The notes under the pieces were generated by a model, which searched no databases, had not been told where the DNA came from, and saw only the letters and a program-made list of their open reading frames with translations. Positions 23,769 to 33,455 of a stretch of 64,000 nt of DNA are shown piece after piece. Numbering within the stretch: the stretch's first letter is position 1; each line of letters opens with the position of its first letter. Made by a program: the position numbers and the translations under genes. Source of the stretch: Allomyces arbusculus (lineage: Eukaryota; Blastocladiomycota; Blastocladiomycetes; Blastocladiales; Blastocladiaceae); NCBI GenBank assembly GCA_027604705.1, contig JADHYV010000070.1, positions 33,665-97,664 on the forward strand, given 5' to 3'.

Positions 23769-25166
23769 TTACCACTCCGGCACGACCGCACACTTCAACG
23801 ACTTGCCCGGCCGCCCGACACACACCCCCCCCTTGCTCAAATCAAAGTCCCAATTATGTTTCGGGCACGTCAGGATCGACCCGCGCACGGGCGGGGCCTT
23901 GAGCATATCGTACTGCTTGTGCGGGCAAAACCGGTCCACCTCGTACACTTTCCCGCCCGCACCGGCCACGCGGATCCGGTTTGGGTTGCCGGGGACCAGA
24001 CCAAGTTGCGGTGCTGCGCGGGATGTGCCTTCCATGAGTTCGCCAAGGTCGGACTCGGACTCGGGTGGTTGCTCGGCGACCATCAAGTCCGTCTTGAGCA
24101 ACGCGTGCACGAGTTCTTGCGCTGAGCAGTCGCGCGCCGAGAGGACTGGGTCGGGCGCGGGTGGCTCCACCGTATCAGCCGCGGGGGCGGCGGGTTTCGG
24201 GGCGCGGATGGGGGATGGCGGGCGGACGCCGCCGTCGTAGAGGAGGGCGCGCACGAGCGTGTCGGGGTCGTTGGCGGGCGGGACCATTGGTGAGGCTACG
24301 GGCGGTGGTGCCGGAGCCGGTGACGAAATGCCGAGTAGCTGCCTGGCGAGCGCGTTCATGTCGGTCGCAGCGCCCACGACGAGCGGGCCGCCGTTGCTGG
24401 TGACAGGCACCGGTGCGGCGGGCGCGGATGCGGCGCGCGTCGTGGGCACGGGTTCGAGAGCGACCCGGTCTGGAACTGGATCACCACTCCGCGACGTCTT
24501 CACCCTGTCACCCCCGACCTGCTCGAGGAATGCGTCCATCACTACGCCCTCGAACCGCTTCACGTCCGTCTTGCCGACACCCGCCCACACGACGCGGTGC
24601 AGCAACTCCGCGACGATCGGGACGACAGGTAAATGTTTCCACCCTTTTTTCGAGAGCAGCCGTAAATCGCCTACTGTACGCAACCGCTGCGCGGCGAGTG
24701 CCGCCACATCGGCCGCGGCCTCGTCGCGCGTCCACCCGTGCACGGCGGCCAGAGCATGGATGACCGTGGTGACGGGCAACGTCGGGGCGAGCGGGAACGT
24801 CGGCGGTGCGGGCGAGAACGTCGGTGGTTCGGGCGCGGACGCTGTGGACGGTGGCGCGGACGCTGTGGACGGTGGCGCGGACGATGCCGACGCGTTGGCC
24901 GTGGGCTTGTACGTGAGGTACATGTCGAGCGACGGCATGGATGGGTCCGACGCGGCACCCGCGGCAGAGCCCTTGTACTTTTCCTTTTTCGCGGCCTTGG
25001 TGGGCTTGTCGCGCTTAGCGGTATCGTGGTCCTCGTGGTCCAAGTCGGATCCGGACGAGGAGTCGGAACTGCTGCCGCTGTCCCGGCCCCCACTGGACGC
25101 GTCCGAGTCGACGTCGGTGCCAGAGCGGTCGTATCCGATTTTTGCTGGTGGTTTGCTGCGGGCCAT
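23769..25166 (-). CDS. Protein with a C-terminal Rieske [2Fe-2S] domain
   Basis: A single exon of 465 residues from ATG 25166. Residues 1-110 are disordered, with a Ser/Asp-rich acidic tract and then a Lys-rich patch. Residues ~135-215 form an alpha-helical region reminiscent of small UBA/SAM-like bundles (AAQRLRTVGDLRLLSKKGWKH, shortened here). A Pro/Ala-rich linker follows, and the last ~75 residues carry a Rieske signature: CPH, 17 residues, then CPKHNWDFD. The two Cys and two His that would bind the cluster are all present. Rieske domains carry electrons, but no oxygenase catalytic domain is attached here, so the role is unknown. A 21-bp in-frame duplication in the Ala/Pro/Ser linker is visible near 24837-24880. 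Confidence 0.75.
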   Translation of the reverse strand: MARSKPPAKIGYDRSGTDVDSDASSGGRDSGSSSDSSSGSDLDHEDHDTAKRDKPTKAAKKEKYKGSAAGAASDPSMPSLDMYLTYKPTANASASSAPPSTASAPPSTASAPEPPTFSPAPPTFPLAPTLPVTTVIHALAAVHGWTRDEAAADVAALAAQRLRTVGDLRLLSKKGWKHLPVVPIVAELLHRVVWAGVGKTDVKRFEGVVMDAFLEQVGGDRVKTSRSGDPVPDRVALEPVPTTRAASAPAAPVPVTSNGGPLVVGAATDMNALARQLLGISSPAPAPPPVASPMVPPANDPDTLVRALLYDGGVRPPSPIRAPKPAAPAADTVEPPAPDPVLSARDCSAQELVHALLKTDLMVAEQPPESESDLGELMEGTSRAAPQLGLVPGNPNRIRVAGAGGKVYEVDRFCPHKQYDMLKAPPVRGSILTCPKHNWDFDLSKGGVCVGRPGKSLKCAVVPEW

Positions 25167-25494
25167 GGTGGTGGAAAGGTGCAAGACGTGGTGCTGATGA
25201 TGAGGATGGTGCAGTGTCGACAGTGGCAGGAGGCCAACGATCGGCAGAGCGCAGTAACAAGTCACCGGACCACACGTGACAAACTCAACAACGCTGTCCT
25301 TTGGCTGCGCACCACCACCACCATCGCCATTGTCAGACACATTTGGACCACCCATCAACACGCGGCTGGCCTGCAAACACGACCAAGCACCCCGACTGAA
25401 TCGCATCCGATCAACCATACCCGCTGCTCAGATTGGCCAACCCTTAACTCGCCCACGCCAACGCTGCTCCCGCTCGAGCCCTGCGCCCTCAATC
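25167..25494. promoter_or_regulatory. Divergent promoter region
   Basis: A 328-base stretch between two divergent start codons (Rieske protein and the m5C methyltransferase). No gene is seen. It contains ACCACCACCACCATCGCC-type triplet repeats near 25310-25330. Promoter function is inferred from position only. Confidence 0.4.
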
Positions 25495-26538
25495 ATGTCG
25501 GGTCCCGAGGCCTTCAACAAGCACTTTTCCGGCGCTTTCGGCGCCGACCGGTGGGCAACGCTCCTGCCCGCGCTGCGCGCCCCGACACGTCATGCCGCCC
25601 TGATCAACCCTTTTTGCGAGCCCGCCGTCGTCCGCGACGGCCTCGCGCGGTCCTCCGGCACGCTCTCCCGCATCCCGTGGCTCGGCGTCACGGCCATCAC
25701 CTCGTTGGGGACCGACAACGCGCACCCCTTCCCGCACCCGGAACGCGACGTGCACAATACCTGGTCCTATTACTGCATGGACCTCGCGTCAATGATGGCC
25801 GTTGAAGCGCTCGGCGTGCAAAAAGACGACGACGTGCTTGACATGTGCGCTGCCCCTGGCGGCAAGTCGCTCAACGTCATGTACCGCCTGTTCACTCCCG
25901 GCGACTCGGCACCGCACGGGACGTTGACGGCGAACGAGCCGTCGAGCGATCGCCGACTGCGGCTGCGCGACGTGTTGCACTCGCACGTGCCGAAATCTGT
26001 GCACGCGCAATTGAGCGTCACGGCCATGGACGGTGCCGCATTTGCCCGTGGGCATCGCCGGTTCACCAAGGTCTTGATTGACGCGCCGTGCTCGTCGGAG
26101 CGGCACGTCTTGCGCGACGCGGCAGAATTGGCCAAGTGGACGCCGGCGCGCGCCAAGTCGGCGGCAAAGCGGCAAGAGAAGCTGTTGTGGAGTGGGTTGA
26201 GCGTGCTGGTGCCTGGTGGCACGCTCGTCTACGCGACGTGTTCGTTGAGCGAGGTGGAGAACGACGGGGTTGTAAAAAAGGTCTTGGCGCGGATTGCCAA
26301 GAAGCGCAAGCAGAGTAAAGCGTCCAAGCGGCGCGGGCACGGCGAGGATGAGGATGACGAGGATGAAGCCGAGGACGACGAGTGGGACGACGAGTCGGAT
26401 TGGTGGAATCACGTCAAGATCAGCGTTACGCGGCGGCAGTGGCCGTTGGGCGAGCCCACCAAGTACGGGTGGCTCGTCCTGCCCGATACGGCGGATGGGT
26501 GGGGGCCGCTGTATTTCTGCGTCTTGAAATGTACATGA
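25495..26538 (+). CDS. NSUN3/NSUN4-type RNA m5C methyltransferase
   Basis: A single exon of 347 residues. The SAM-binding motif DMCAAPGGKS, the motif IV block DAPCSSERH and the catalytic TCSLSEVEN block are intact, giving both active-site cysteines of RNA:m5C methyltransferases. The end of the protein (DGWGPLYFCVLK) matches the shared C-terminus of NSUN3 and NSUN4. Those enzymes act in mitochondria on tRNA-Met or on small-subunit rRNA. A Lys-rich patch and then an Asp/Glu-rich insert (about 270-300) separate the last two structural elements. I cannot tell the tRNA and rRNA types apart from sequence alone, and a mitochondrial presequence is not obvious. Confidence 0.88.
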   Translation: MSGPEAFNKHFSGAFGADRWATLLPALRAPTRHAALINPFCEPAVVRDGLARSSGTLSRIPWLGVTAITSLGTDNAHPFPHPERDVHNTWSYYCMDLASMMAVEALGVQKDDDVLDMCAAPGGKSLNVMYRLFTPGDSAPHGTLTANEPSSDRRLRLRDVLHSHVPKSVHAQLSVTAMDGAAFARGHRRFTKVLIDAPCSSERHVLRDAAELAKWTPARAKSAAKRQEKLLWSGLSVLVPGGTLVYATCSLSEVENDGVVKKVLARIAKKRKQSKASKRRGHGEDEDDEDEAEDDEWDDESDWWNHVKISVTRRQWPLGEPTKYGWLVLPDTADGWGPLYFCVLKCT

Positions 26539-26553
26539 TTCTATAGATCCATT

Positions 26554-27266
26554 TTACCGGAAACCGATCCCACGACTGCGCCCCAGCTGCTTGCCGCGCT
26601 GCGTCGACCGGCCGGCCTCAAACTGCTTTTCGAGGTCGGCGGTGATGCGCTGCCCGTACTGGGCGTTGATGGCCGTTGGGCCCGTCGCGGATGCGCTCGA
26701 TGCGGCAACTGGTGCATCTGCGTCGGTGCCGGCCTTTCTCGCGCCGAGCAAGCGCAAAAACTTGGATTGGCGGCCGGAATCGCCGAGGTCGGCCTGCGTC
26801 CAGTCGTTCCAGCGACCGGCAGGCGCAGCGGCTGGTGCTGGTGCCTGAGTCGGCGCGGATTTCGTTGCGGATGCCGCATTGGACTCGGTGTCGCTTGAGG
26901 ACGAGTCCGAGGGGGGCGACGGGGAGCGCTCCTTTTCGGCCTTGGACGACTTGGACGACGACTTGTCCTTCTTCTCCTTCTTCTCCTTCTTCTCCTTCTT
27001 CTCCTTCTTCTCCTTCTTCTCCTTGTCCTTTTTTTCCTGTTTGCTCTTCTTCTTTTCCTTTTTGGCGACGGCCGCGTCGTCGGCCGAGGTCCTGGCCTTT
27101 TTCACAGGGCTGTCGTTGGCAGCAGCACCGACCGGCTCGTCGGCGCGCTCCCTACGTGGGACTGAATGGGTTGGTCTCCATTTGGCGTCGAGTGCAGGGC
27201 ACAGCGCGTGGTTGGCGATACGGACTTGCGCTTCTTGCGCTTTTCGGAACGGTCAGAGGGCACCAT
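26554..27266 (-). CDS. Small Lys-rich nuclear protein with SMAP/KNOP1-like C-terminal domain
   Basis: Two exons (minus) 27266-27226 and 27151-26554, joined across a 74-nt intron with a GTCCGT donor, give 212 residues. The start MVPSDRSEKRKKRK is basic. The middle is a long Lys/Glu/Lys/Lys repeat followed by an acidic Ser-rich tract. The C-terminus contains RWNDWTQADL, then KFLRLLGARK and a final KQLGRSRGIGFR, which fits the small acidic protein (SMAP) domain found in KNOP1-type nucleolar proteins. The function is unknown beyond probable nuclear/nucleolar location. The CTT-rich DNA encoding the Lys/Glu run (about 26968-27035) behaves like a coding microsatellite and may vary between strains. 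Confidence 0.72.
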
Positions 27267-27662
27267 GAAGAGGAGCTGCAGGATGTTGTTGCTGTTGGTG
27301 GAGGCGCGCGAAGCGACAGTCGGGCGGGATATTGATCTTGCGGCCGAGGACGCCGAAGCAGGCCAGGTCGAGCGCCGGTCGAGAGGTGGAGTGGTGATCA
27401 AGCGGCTCCTGTTGTCGCGGTCACGCGCAGAGTCGTGACCGCGTTGCAGCTGAGCCACCCGGCTCACAGGTTTGGCCGACGCCATCGCCAACAATTCCGC
27501 TTTCGCGCGACCACCACCATGCGGACGCCGACGCCCCGCCTGCCTGCCAGCACGCGGCAGCAACTCTGCACGACTTGCTGCACAGGGCCCGAGGACGTGG
27601 ACGACACGACCCCGACCGCGCGATCCCGCGGCAAACCGCCTCAAGCGCACCTTTCTTCCACC
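27267..27662. promoter_or_regulatory. Divergent promoter region
   Basis: 396 bases between the divergent starts of the SMAP-domain gene and the F-box gene. No gene is supported. The frame of the F-box gene stays open upstream to 27435, but only through a non-ATG codon. Confidence 0.4.
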
Positions 27663-29765
27663 ATGGGCCAAACATTATCGCTCTGGCCCGGCGCGTCGGG
27701 CGCGCTAGCCGCGCCGGCCACGACGACCGCGACGCGTGCCGCCGACGAGCGCATCAATGCGCCCGACACAACCTCCCCCACGGTCCTGACCCCCGCCGAA
27801 CCCGCCGCAGCACCGACCCTCTCGCCGACGCGCCTGCTCACGCACTTACCACCGGAGCTCCTCGCCATGATCGCCGCCTACCTCGACGACGCAGCGGGCC
27901 TCGCAGCGCGCGCCACGTGCCGCAAGCTCCGCTCGATCATCCAGCGCACGCCACTCGGCCAGACGCTCAAGTTCCTCGTTGCACTCGACGCCGAGTACCA
28001 ATTGGCGTTTGCGCTGTACCCGAGGTCGCAAGTCGCGAAAATTTACACGGCCACGACGGCCCTGCACCGCGTGCTTGAGCGACGCGCTGCAGTCGCCACG
28101 CGCGACCCGGCCAAGTTGCAAGCCGCGCGCGTCGTCTACGTCGAGCGCAGCCGCACCATGGCGCACCCGGAATGGCCCATGCTCGGCGTGGAAGTCTACC
28201 CGGCACGCACGACGTTTGAGCTACACCTGCCCATGGCCGACATGACGCTCCCCGCGACCGCCACGGGCTCTCCACCACGCGTCGTACGCCGCGGGTCGCT
28301 CGGGTCCTTATTTGTGCGCGTCGACATGCTCTACATCATGATGTTTGCCAACGCGCAGGGGGACGTGCGCACTCCCGACGACCCGACGCACGGGATTGCC
28401 GTGCATTCGCACCAGACGGGGTCAATGGACGTGTGGACGACCGACGCGGCTGTTGCGCGTACGCTCGGGATTCGAGTCGCGCAAGCGGCCGCGTTTCATC
28501 CAGACGACGCGCACGCGCTATTTCCGCGGCCCAACGACAATGACCTCGTCGACGTGCCGCTCGTTCGCAACCTGGCCATTCTCACCGGTTACCCACCGGC
28601 CGGCCGCGCGATTCAGCGTCCGTGGCAGACGACGCTCGCGCACGTCATGCGCGTGTTCCAGGGATTGATGGGTCCTTACGGGGACCAGACGGAAATGACG
28701 TACGTTGCGCTGATGCGTGCGACCGAGTGGGAGACGGCCGATCCCGTGGAAGTACCGATACGCGCGGCGGCCATGGCCGCGACCGTGGCCGAAATCGATG
28801 CCGAGACCGAGCGCGCGCGGCTGCAGGGCGCCGTCAACACGTCCGCGACGGCCGCCGCCACGGGCCTGACCTCGGCTGCGATGCGACCTAAAACGACGGC
28901 ATGGGCGCTCGATACAGTCCTCGGTGTATCCCCGGCATGGACTCTCGCCCCACCGCCCGGCGTGTGGACCGCGTCGCGCGTCTCCGCCGCCCGCCGGCGA
29001 CTGCTCGCACACGTTGCAAACATGTACCGCGCCCGCGCGAAGCGCGCCGTGCGCGACGCCAAGTACCACGCGCTCGTTGACTCGATCGAGTTGCTCGATG
29101 TCGAGGCGTGGGTGCAGGGCAACGAGCCGGCGGTCGCGCGCGTCACGGCGCGCGTGAACGTCCCACGCGGAACAATTGCAGCTTTGTCGGTGCCGCGCAA
29201 ACCCGCATGGACAGTTGCGCCGTGGCTCGAGCCGATTCAGGGATTGTTCATGGGACCGTTCCGGACCCAAACGGCCGGCCGTGCAAGCGACGCCGCGACG
29301 CCGACGGAGAGTGGCGGTGGTGTCGGTGGTGGTGTGCCGAGTACGTCTGGTGATTCTGCCCCGCCAGTCGCTCCACCGCCGTCGCCCCAATCACCGCGTC
29401 TCGTTGGTGCTGGCAGCGATGACCCGGATCACGACCGGATCACGCTCGACGTGTACCTGCACCGGCTGCACAACGATACTAAGGCGCATATTGTTGCGAG
29501 CGGCATGCAGCTCGCGTCCTACATTCGCGGCACGCTTGGGGTCATGGACGCGCTCAAGGACGTTCCAGCCATCAAGGTCGCCGTGGCCGCTGTCCTGGCC
29601 ATGGTGCCGTGCCCGGGCATGTGCAATGTGGATCGCGCGGCCGACATGGAAGGGATCGGTATTGAAGTGGTCGAGGAGAATGTGGAGGGGGCGGACGCGG
29701 GCGCGTCGGCTGAAGCACGACTCGTGGAGCTCCTGGAGCGTGCGGCGCGTGCGTGGATTGTATAG
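27663..29765 (+). CDS. F-box-like protein with N-myristoylation motif
   Basis: A single exon of 700 residues starting in a strong context (CCACCATGG). The N-terminus MGQTLSLW fits the N-myristoylation consensus (Gly2, Ser6). Residues ~58-95 form an F-box (LTHLPPELLAMIAAYLDD...CRKLRSII), which in the family binds Skp1 and recruits substrates to SCF ubiquitin ligases. The remaining ~600 residues show no WD40 or leucine-rich repeats. They include a Pro/Ser linker (about 545-580) and a C-terminal helical region. I do not recognise the substrate-binding part. Myristoylation and Skp1 binding are predictions from motifs. Confidence 0.78.
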   Translation: MGQTLSLWPGASGALAAPATTTATRAADERINAPDTTSPTVLTPAEPAAAPTLSPTRLLTHLPPELLAMIAAYLDDAAGLAARATCRKLRSIIQRTPLGQTLKFLVALDAEYQLAFALYPRSQVAKIYTATTALHRVLERRAAVATRDPAKLQAARVVYVERSRTMAHPEWPMLGVEVYPARTTFELHLPMADMTLPATATGSPPRVVRRGSLGSLFVRVDMLYIMMFANAQGDVRTPDDPTHGIAVHSHQTGSMDVWTTDAAVARTLGIRVAQAAAFHPDDAHALFPRPNDNDLVDVPLVRNLAILTGYPPAGRAIQRPWQTTLAHVMRVFQGLMGPYGDQTEMTYVALMRATEWETADPVEVPIRAAAMAATVAEIDAETERARLQGAVNTSATAAATGLTSAAMRPKTTAWALDTVLGVSPAWTLAPPPGVWTASRVSAARRRLLAHVANMYRARAKRAVRDAKYHALVDSIELLDVEAWVQGNEPAVARVTARVNVPRGTIAALSVPRKPAWTVAPWLEPIQGLFMGPFRTQTAGRASDAATPTESGGGVGGGVPSTSGDSAPPVAPPPSPQSPRLVGAGSDDPDHDRITLDVYLHRLHNDTKAHIVASGMQLASYIRGTLGVMDALKDVPAIKVAVAAVLAMVPCPGMCNVDRAADMEGIGIEVVEENVEGADAGASAEARLVELLERAARAWIV

Positions 29766-30998
29766 AGAGCATATGGAGGGGGGCTGCGCCGCGGGCAGCG
29801 GGTGTACATAGCGTGGCAAGGAAGTCGTTTTTTTCCTATAGTTGTTAGTTTGTGACACGAGGTCAGGTTCACAGCGATCGGACGTTGGAAAGTGCGCTGT
29901 GCTCTGCAAAAAGTCGACTTGATAAGGACGGCGTGCAATATATCTCAGCGCTTCCCGCCCGCAAAAACGCAAAATGTGCTGAGCAAGAAGTTCGACCTGC
30001 AAACCTCAACAAACAAACAAAAAAGAATGCATGTAGGACGGTTCAAATGTCAGACTACAGCGTGAGAATTGCACGACTTGTACATTGCCTAATTCTCGCG
30101 ACCGCGTACGTGCCGTGGACCAAGGCGTCACCACCGCGTCTGAGGATGCTCCGACTGCCAACCGAGTTTGAATTTGGCGTCTTTGCGGACCCGACATGAT
30201 GATTTGTCGCGCATGGCGTCGATTTGGCCATGATCGAGGTCAGTCGAGTCGGTGATCGGCTTGAAGCCCAGCCGGTATCTTTCGCTTGTCTGCGTTCATC
30301 CAGCTGCGATCGCTACATTCGCTCCTGACCGGCCTTGATCGAGGTCGTCAGGCTGCTGGACCGGGCCGAACGCGAGTGAACTTTGACCTCCACTTCCATC
30401 ACTGGCAGCATCACGGTTCAGTTTCGCCCCGATGTGGATAACGTCGGCCGACCATCGTCCATGGTTCACCACGCTGCCATCATACCAACGCACGGCCAAG
30501 TGTGGCCCTGCAATGATGCCGATGCATACATATGTAGGTCGACCGTTCAGGTCTGATCGATCGACGTGAGCTTGTGGACTGCTGCAGCAACTTGCCTCTA
30601 ATTCATAAATCAGCGCCCTTGGTTGATACATCAACGCAAGGCTCCGCTCGTGCAACTACGCTCCCGCGAAATAATCCGCCATCTGGCCAAGTGAGAACCC
30701 CACCCAGGTGGGCAACGATTTTCTGGTCGCGGCCCGTCGTACTGAACAGAGATGCACCGGACCGGCTTGACTGATCGTCCGGGGCCGAGGTTCATGTGGC
30801 GATGCAGCATGCGTCGACGCCATCGCCGACGTGTGGGGTATGCTACCTGTCGGCGTTGGGTCCCGCCGGTCCGGCACCACTCTCGGTTAGCTAGACTCGC
30901 GTGTATATAAAGGACGTCGAGGCCGCAGGGCGCGGTTCTCCAGTGTCCTCGAAAACGTCGCTACAAGCACATTTCAAGCCATCTCGCGTGCTATCAGA
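29766..30998. other. Intergenic, 1.23 kb
   Basis: No gene is supported. The composition is lower in GC than the genes. The last ~100 bases contain a TATA box for the esterase gene. The middle contains unrelated short frames only. Confidence 0.45.
30904..30911 (+). promoter_or_regulatory. TATA box upstream of the esterase gene
   Basis: TATATAAA lies 88 bases before the start codon at 30999, in a suitable place for a core promoter with a short 5' UTR. It is one of the few clear TATA boxes in the window. Confidence 0.6.
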
Positions 30999-32684
30999 AT
31001 GTCGACCGAGGCCTCCACGACGGTAGCAGCGCCAGCAGCGACAGATCCAGCGCCGGTACCCGCACCAGTAACCACGACGCCCGCCCCCGCGGCAACGACG
31101 GCTTCTGCGACGACGCAACCCACTACCGCCGAGAAACCGCCGACATGGGGTTTTCTTCTCTCTGTCGGTTCGCGTGCTGTGCTCCCGGCCATTGGCAAGA
31201 CGCTCGTGCAAGGCCCGAAGCGCAAAGGCCGGTCGCGCGGGCTCGACGTATTTGTGCGTCTGTTCCACACGGCCGCGCAAATGCCCGGCATGAACCTTGC
31301 GCGCGCACGCGCTGTCACAGGCAACTTGCGCAAGCTCGGCAAGCGGCAAGTGCAACAGGTCATCAAGAAGCTGCATGTCGAGGAGGTGGAGTGGACGGTG
31401 CAGTTGGTTCCGGCGGACGCCGAGGCTGCGTCGCCTGGTGCAGCCGACGCGGCAGGACCGGTCGTCACGGTGCAGTCGAGTTTGATCCCGTTCAAGCACG
31501 ACGGCGCGCCGTCACCGACGACGTGGGGGCTCAAGGCCGACTGGGTCGACCCGCTCGCGCCGCGCGACGGCAATGCGCGCGACCGCGTCGTCTTGTTCTT
31601 GCACGGTGGGGCCTATATTTTCGGCGACAAGGATCAGTATCAGGCGCTGGTCGGCCCGTGGGCTGATACGCTCGACCGGCGCGTTTTCATTCCGTACGTG
31701 CCTCGTTGCTTACCCTGTTCCCCTTCCGGGTTGTTGCCGAAAACACTGACGCGGATCTCTATTCACAGCGCATATCGCCTCGCTCCCGAGCACCCCTTCC
31801 CTGCCGCGATCCACGATGCCGTGTCGGCGTTCCTCTACCTGACCCAAGTCGCCGGGATTGCACCCGACCACATCACGTTCGCTGGTGACTCGGCTGGCGG
31901 CAACTTGTGCATGGCGACGCTCCTGTGGCTTCGTGACCACGGTCACCCGATGCCCAACGGCGCCGTGCTCATGTCACCCTGGAGCGACCTGAGCCACAGT
32001 TTGCCGTCGTACAAGGACAATGACGGGTTTGACTACCTGCCGGCATTTGGAGCGGGCGGCACGGCGTTCAATCCCGTCGCCATGTACATCGGTCTCGAGA
32101 ACTACCACGAAATCGCAGCGACGAATGGGTACATTTCGCCAGCGATCGCCACCGACCTGCACGGGATGCCGCCCATCTACATTTGCACGGGTGGCGACGA
32201 AATTTTGCTCGATGAGCAGCTTCTGCTGGCGACGCAGCTTGTGCGCGACGGGAATACGGTCGTGCAGGATATTCACGAGTACGGCGTGCACGTGTTCCCG
32301 CTGATTGCGTCCAAGTCGCCCGACGCCGTGCGCGCTCGTGCCCGGATTCGCGAGTTTGTGACGTGCGTCGCCGACGCGCCAGTTGCGATGGCAAAGCAGC
32401 ATGTCGAGGTTACGCAGTGGTCGCAAGGCGAGAAGGTCAAGGACGAGGGCGAGTCGACGTTGCCGGGCGTGTGGGCCAAGCGGTGGCCTGGGATCGCAGC
32501 GGCCAAGCACCGTGACTCGGACGCGCTGGTCGACGCGTTGCAGCAGGTACCGGACTTGTTCACGCCGATTCTGCCTGCCCCAGTCCCCGTGGAGGAGCTC
32601 AAGGCGGTGGAGAAGAAGGCCGCTCAAGAGGAGAAGGCGCGGCGGCACGCATTGGCGGCGGCGACGGCGCCTCAGGATGAGTAG
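30999..32684 (+). CDS. Alpha/beta hydrolase, hormone-sensitive-lipase-type esterase
   Basis: Exons 30999-31693 and 31769-32684 (intron 75 nt, GTACGT...ACAG) give 536 residues. Landmarks of the HSL family are present: oxyanion-hole HGGAYIFGD (~202), AYRLAPEHPFPAA, nucleophile GDSAGGN (~271), an acid in GGDEILLDE (~376) and His in EYGVHVF (~405). The family hydrolyses carboxylic esters of acylglycerols or small esters. The N-terminal ~45 residues are Thr/Pro/Ala-rich and the C-terminal ~110 residues are a charged extension ending in a Lys/Glu-rich helix, so the protein is longer than bacterial members. The intron length is a multiple of three and open in frame. The start is supported by the TATA box upstream. 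Confidence 0.9.
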   Translation: MSTEASTTVAAPAATDPAPVPAPVTTTPAPAATTASATTQPTTAEKPPTWGFLLSVGSRAVLPAIGKTLVQGPKRKGRSRGLDVFVRLFHTAAQMPGMNLARARAVTGNLRKLGKRQVQQVIKKLHVEEVEWTVQLVPADAEAASPGAADAAGPVVTVQSSLIPFKHDGAPSPTTWGLKADWVDPLAPRDGNARDRVVLFLHGGAYIFGDKDQYQALVGPWADTLDRRVFIPYVPRCLPCSPSGLLPKTLTRISIHSAYRLAPEHPFPAAIHDAVSAFLYLTQVAGIAPDHITFAGDSAGGNLCMATLLWLRDHGHPMPNGAVLMSPWSDLSHSLPSYKDNDGFDYLPAFGAGGTAFNPVAMYIGLENYHEIAATNGYISPAIATDLHGMPPIYICTGGDEILLDEQLLLATQLVRDGNTVVQDIHEYGVHVFPLIASKSPDAVRARARIREFVTCVADAPVAMAKQHVEVTQWSQGEKVKDEGESTLPGVWAKRWPGIAAAKHRDSDALVDALQQVPDLFTPILPAPVPVEELKAVEKKAAQEEKARRHALAAATAPQDE

Positions 32685-33455
32685 ATCATAAGATGTGACG
32701 ACATTGCTCCCTTGCTTCGTGTCAATTTTTGTGCGTACAGTACATGAACGTTATTGATTCCCCCAACCAAAATGCATAGTTCGGCAAGGAACGCATTCCC
32801 GTTCAGATTACCTTTGGTTCCGTTCTGGCCCCCGCACCGGGCGTGCCGCCCGCACCCATGTTGGCGTCGACGTTCAGGTGTTGCTAAAGTGGAACGCGTC
32901 TCGCAACGTCTCGCGGAATTTGAAATGGCTCACACGTGAGATGCGCGCCTTGCAAGCGCCATCGTCGAGGAGGCGCCTGCAGAGTTGGCTCGACAATCGC
33001 CTTTTGCGCCAACCTGAGGAATGGCGTTGTCGAACCACCGACAGACGACCAACGACAGGAACAACAAGTGCCAGTCCCTCGGCTCCCGTCGCACAGCTTG
33101 ATGGTGGTCCCCGCTTTGGTGACACGATAACACGCCGCTAGACCGACTTGGACGCTCGCACGCGCCGGGTTTGGACCAGCCATTTCATTTCGTGCCGCGC
33201 GCGATTGACAGCAAGTCGCGGCGCCGTTTAAGTCGCCGACCACCATTCCATTTACCAAGCAGCCAACACTCATTTAGCTGCACAGCGCTTCCATTCTGCG
33301 CCCTCGACATCAATCACTCGAACCTCTTCGCGACCTCGCAGCCTGGTGGACCCCGCACGCACCGAATAGAATTCCAAGCCGTTCGCTTCCTTGGGCCGAC
33401 CACCTACCAGAACGTTCCGGCGTCGCAGCTGCCGCCACCTACTTTTGTCGCAGAT
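32685..33455. other. Intergenic, 0.77 kb
   Basis: No gene is supported. The start of the stretch is T-rich (3' UTR of the esterase); the rest leads into the MAP kinase kinase gene. Confidence 0.4.

Noticed and set aside
26968-27035. CTT-rich run as a satellite or mobile element
   Set aside because: It encodes the Lys/Glu repeat of the SMAP-domain protein in frame, so it is a coding microsatellite.
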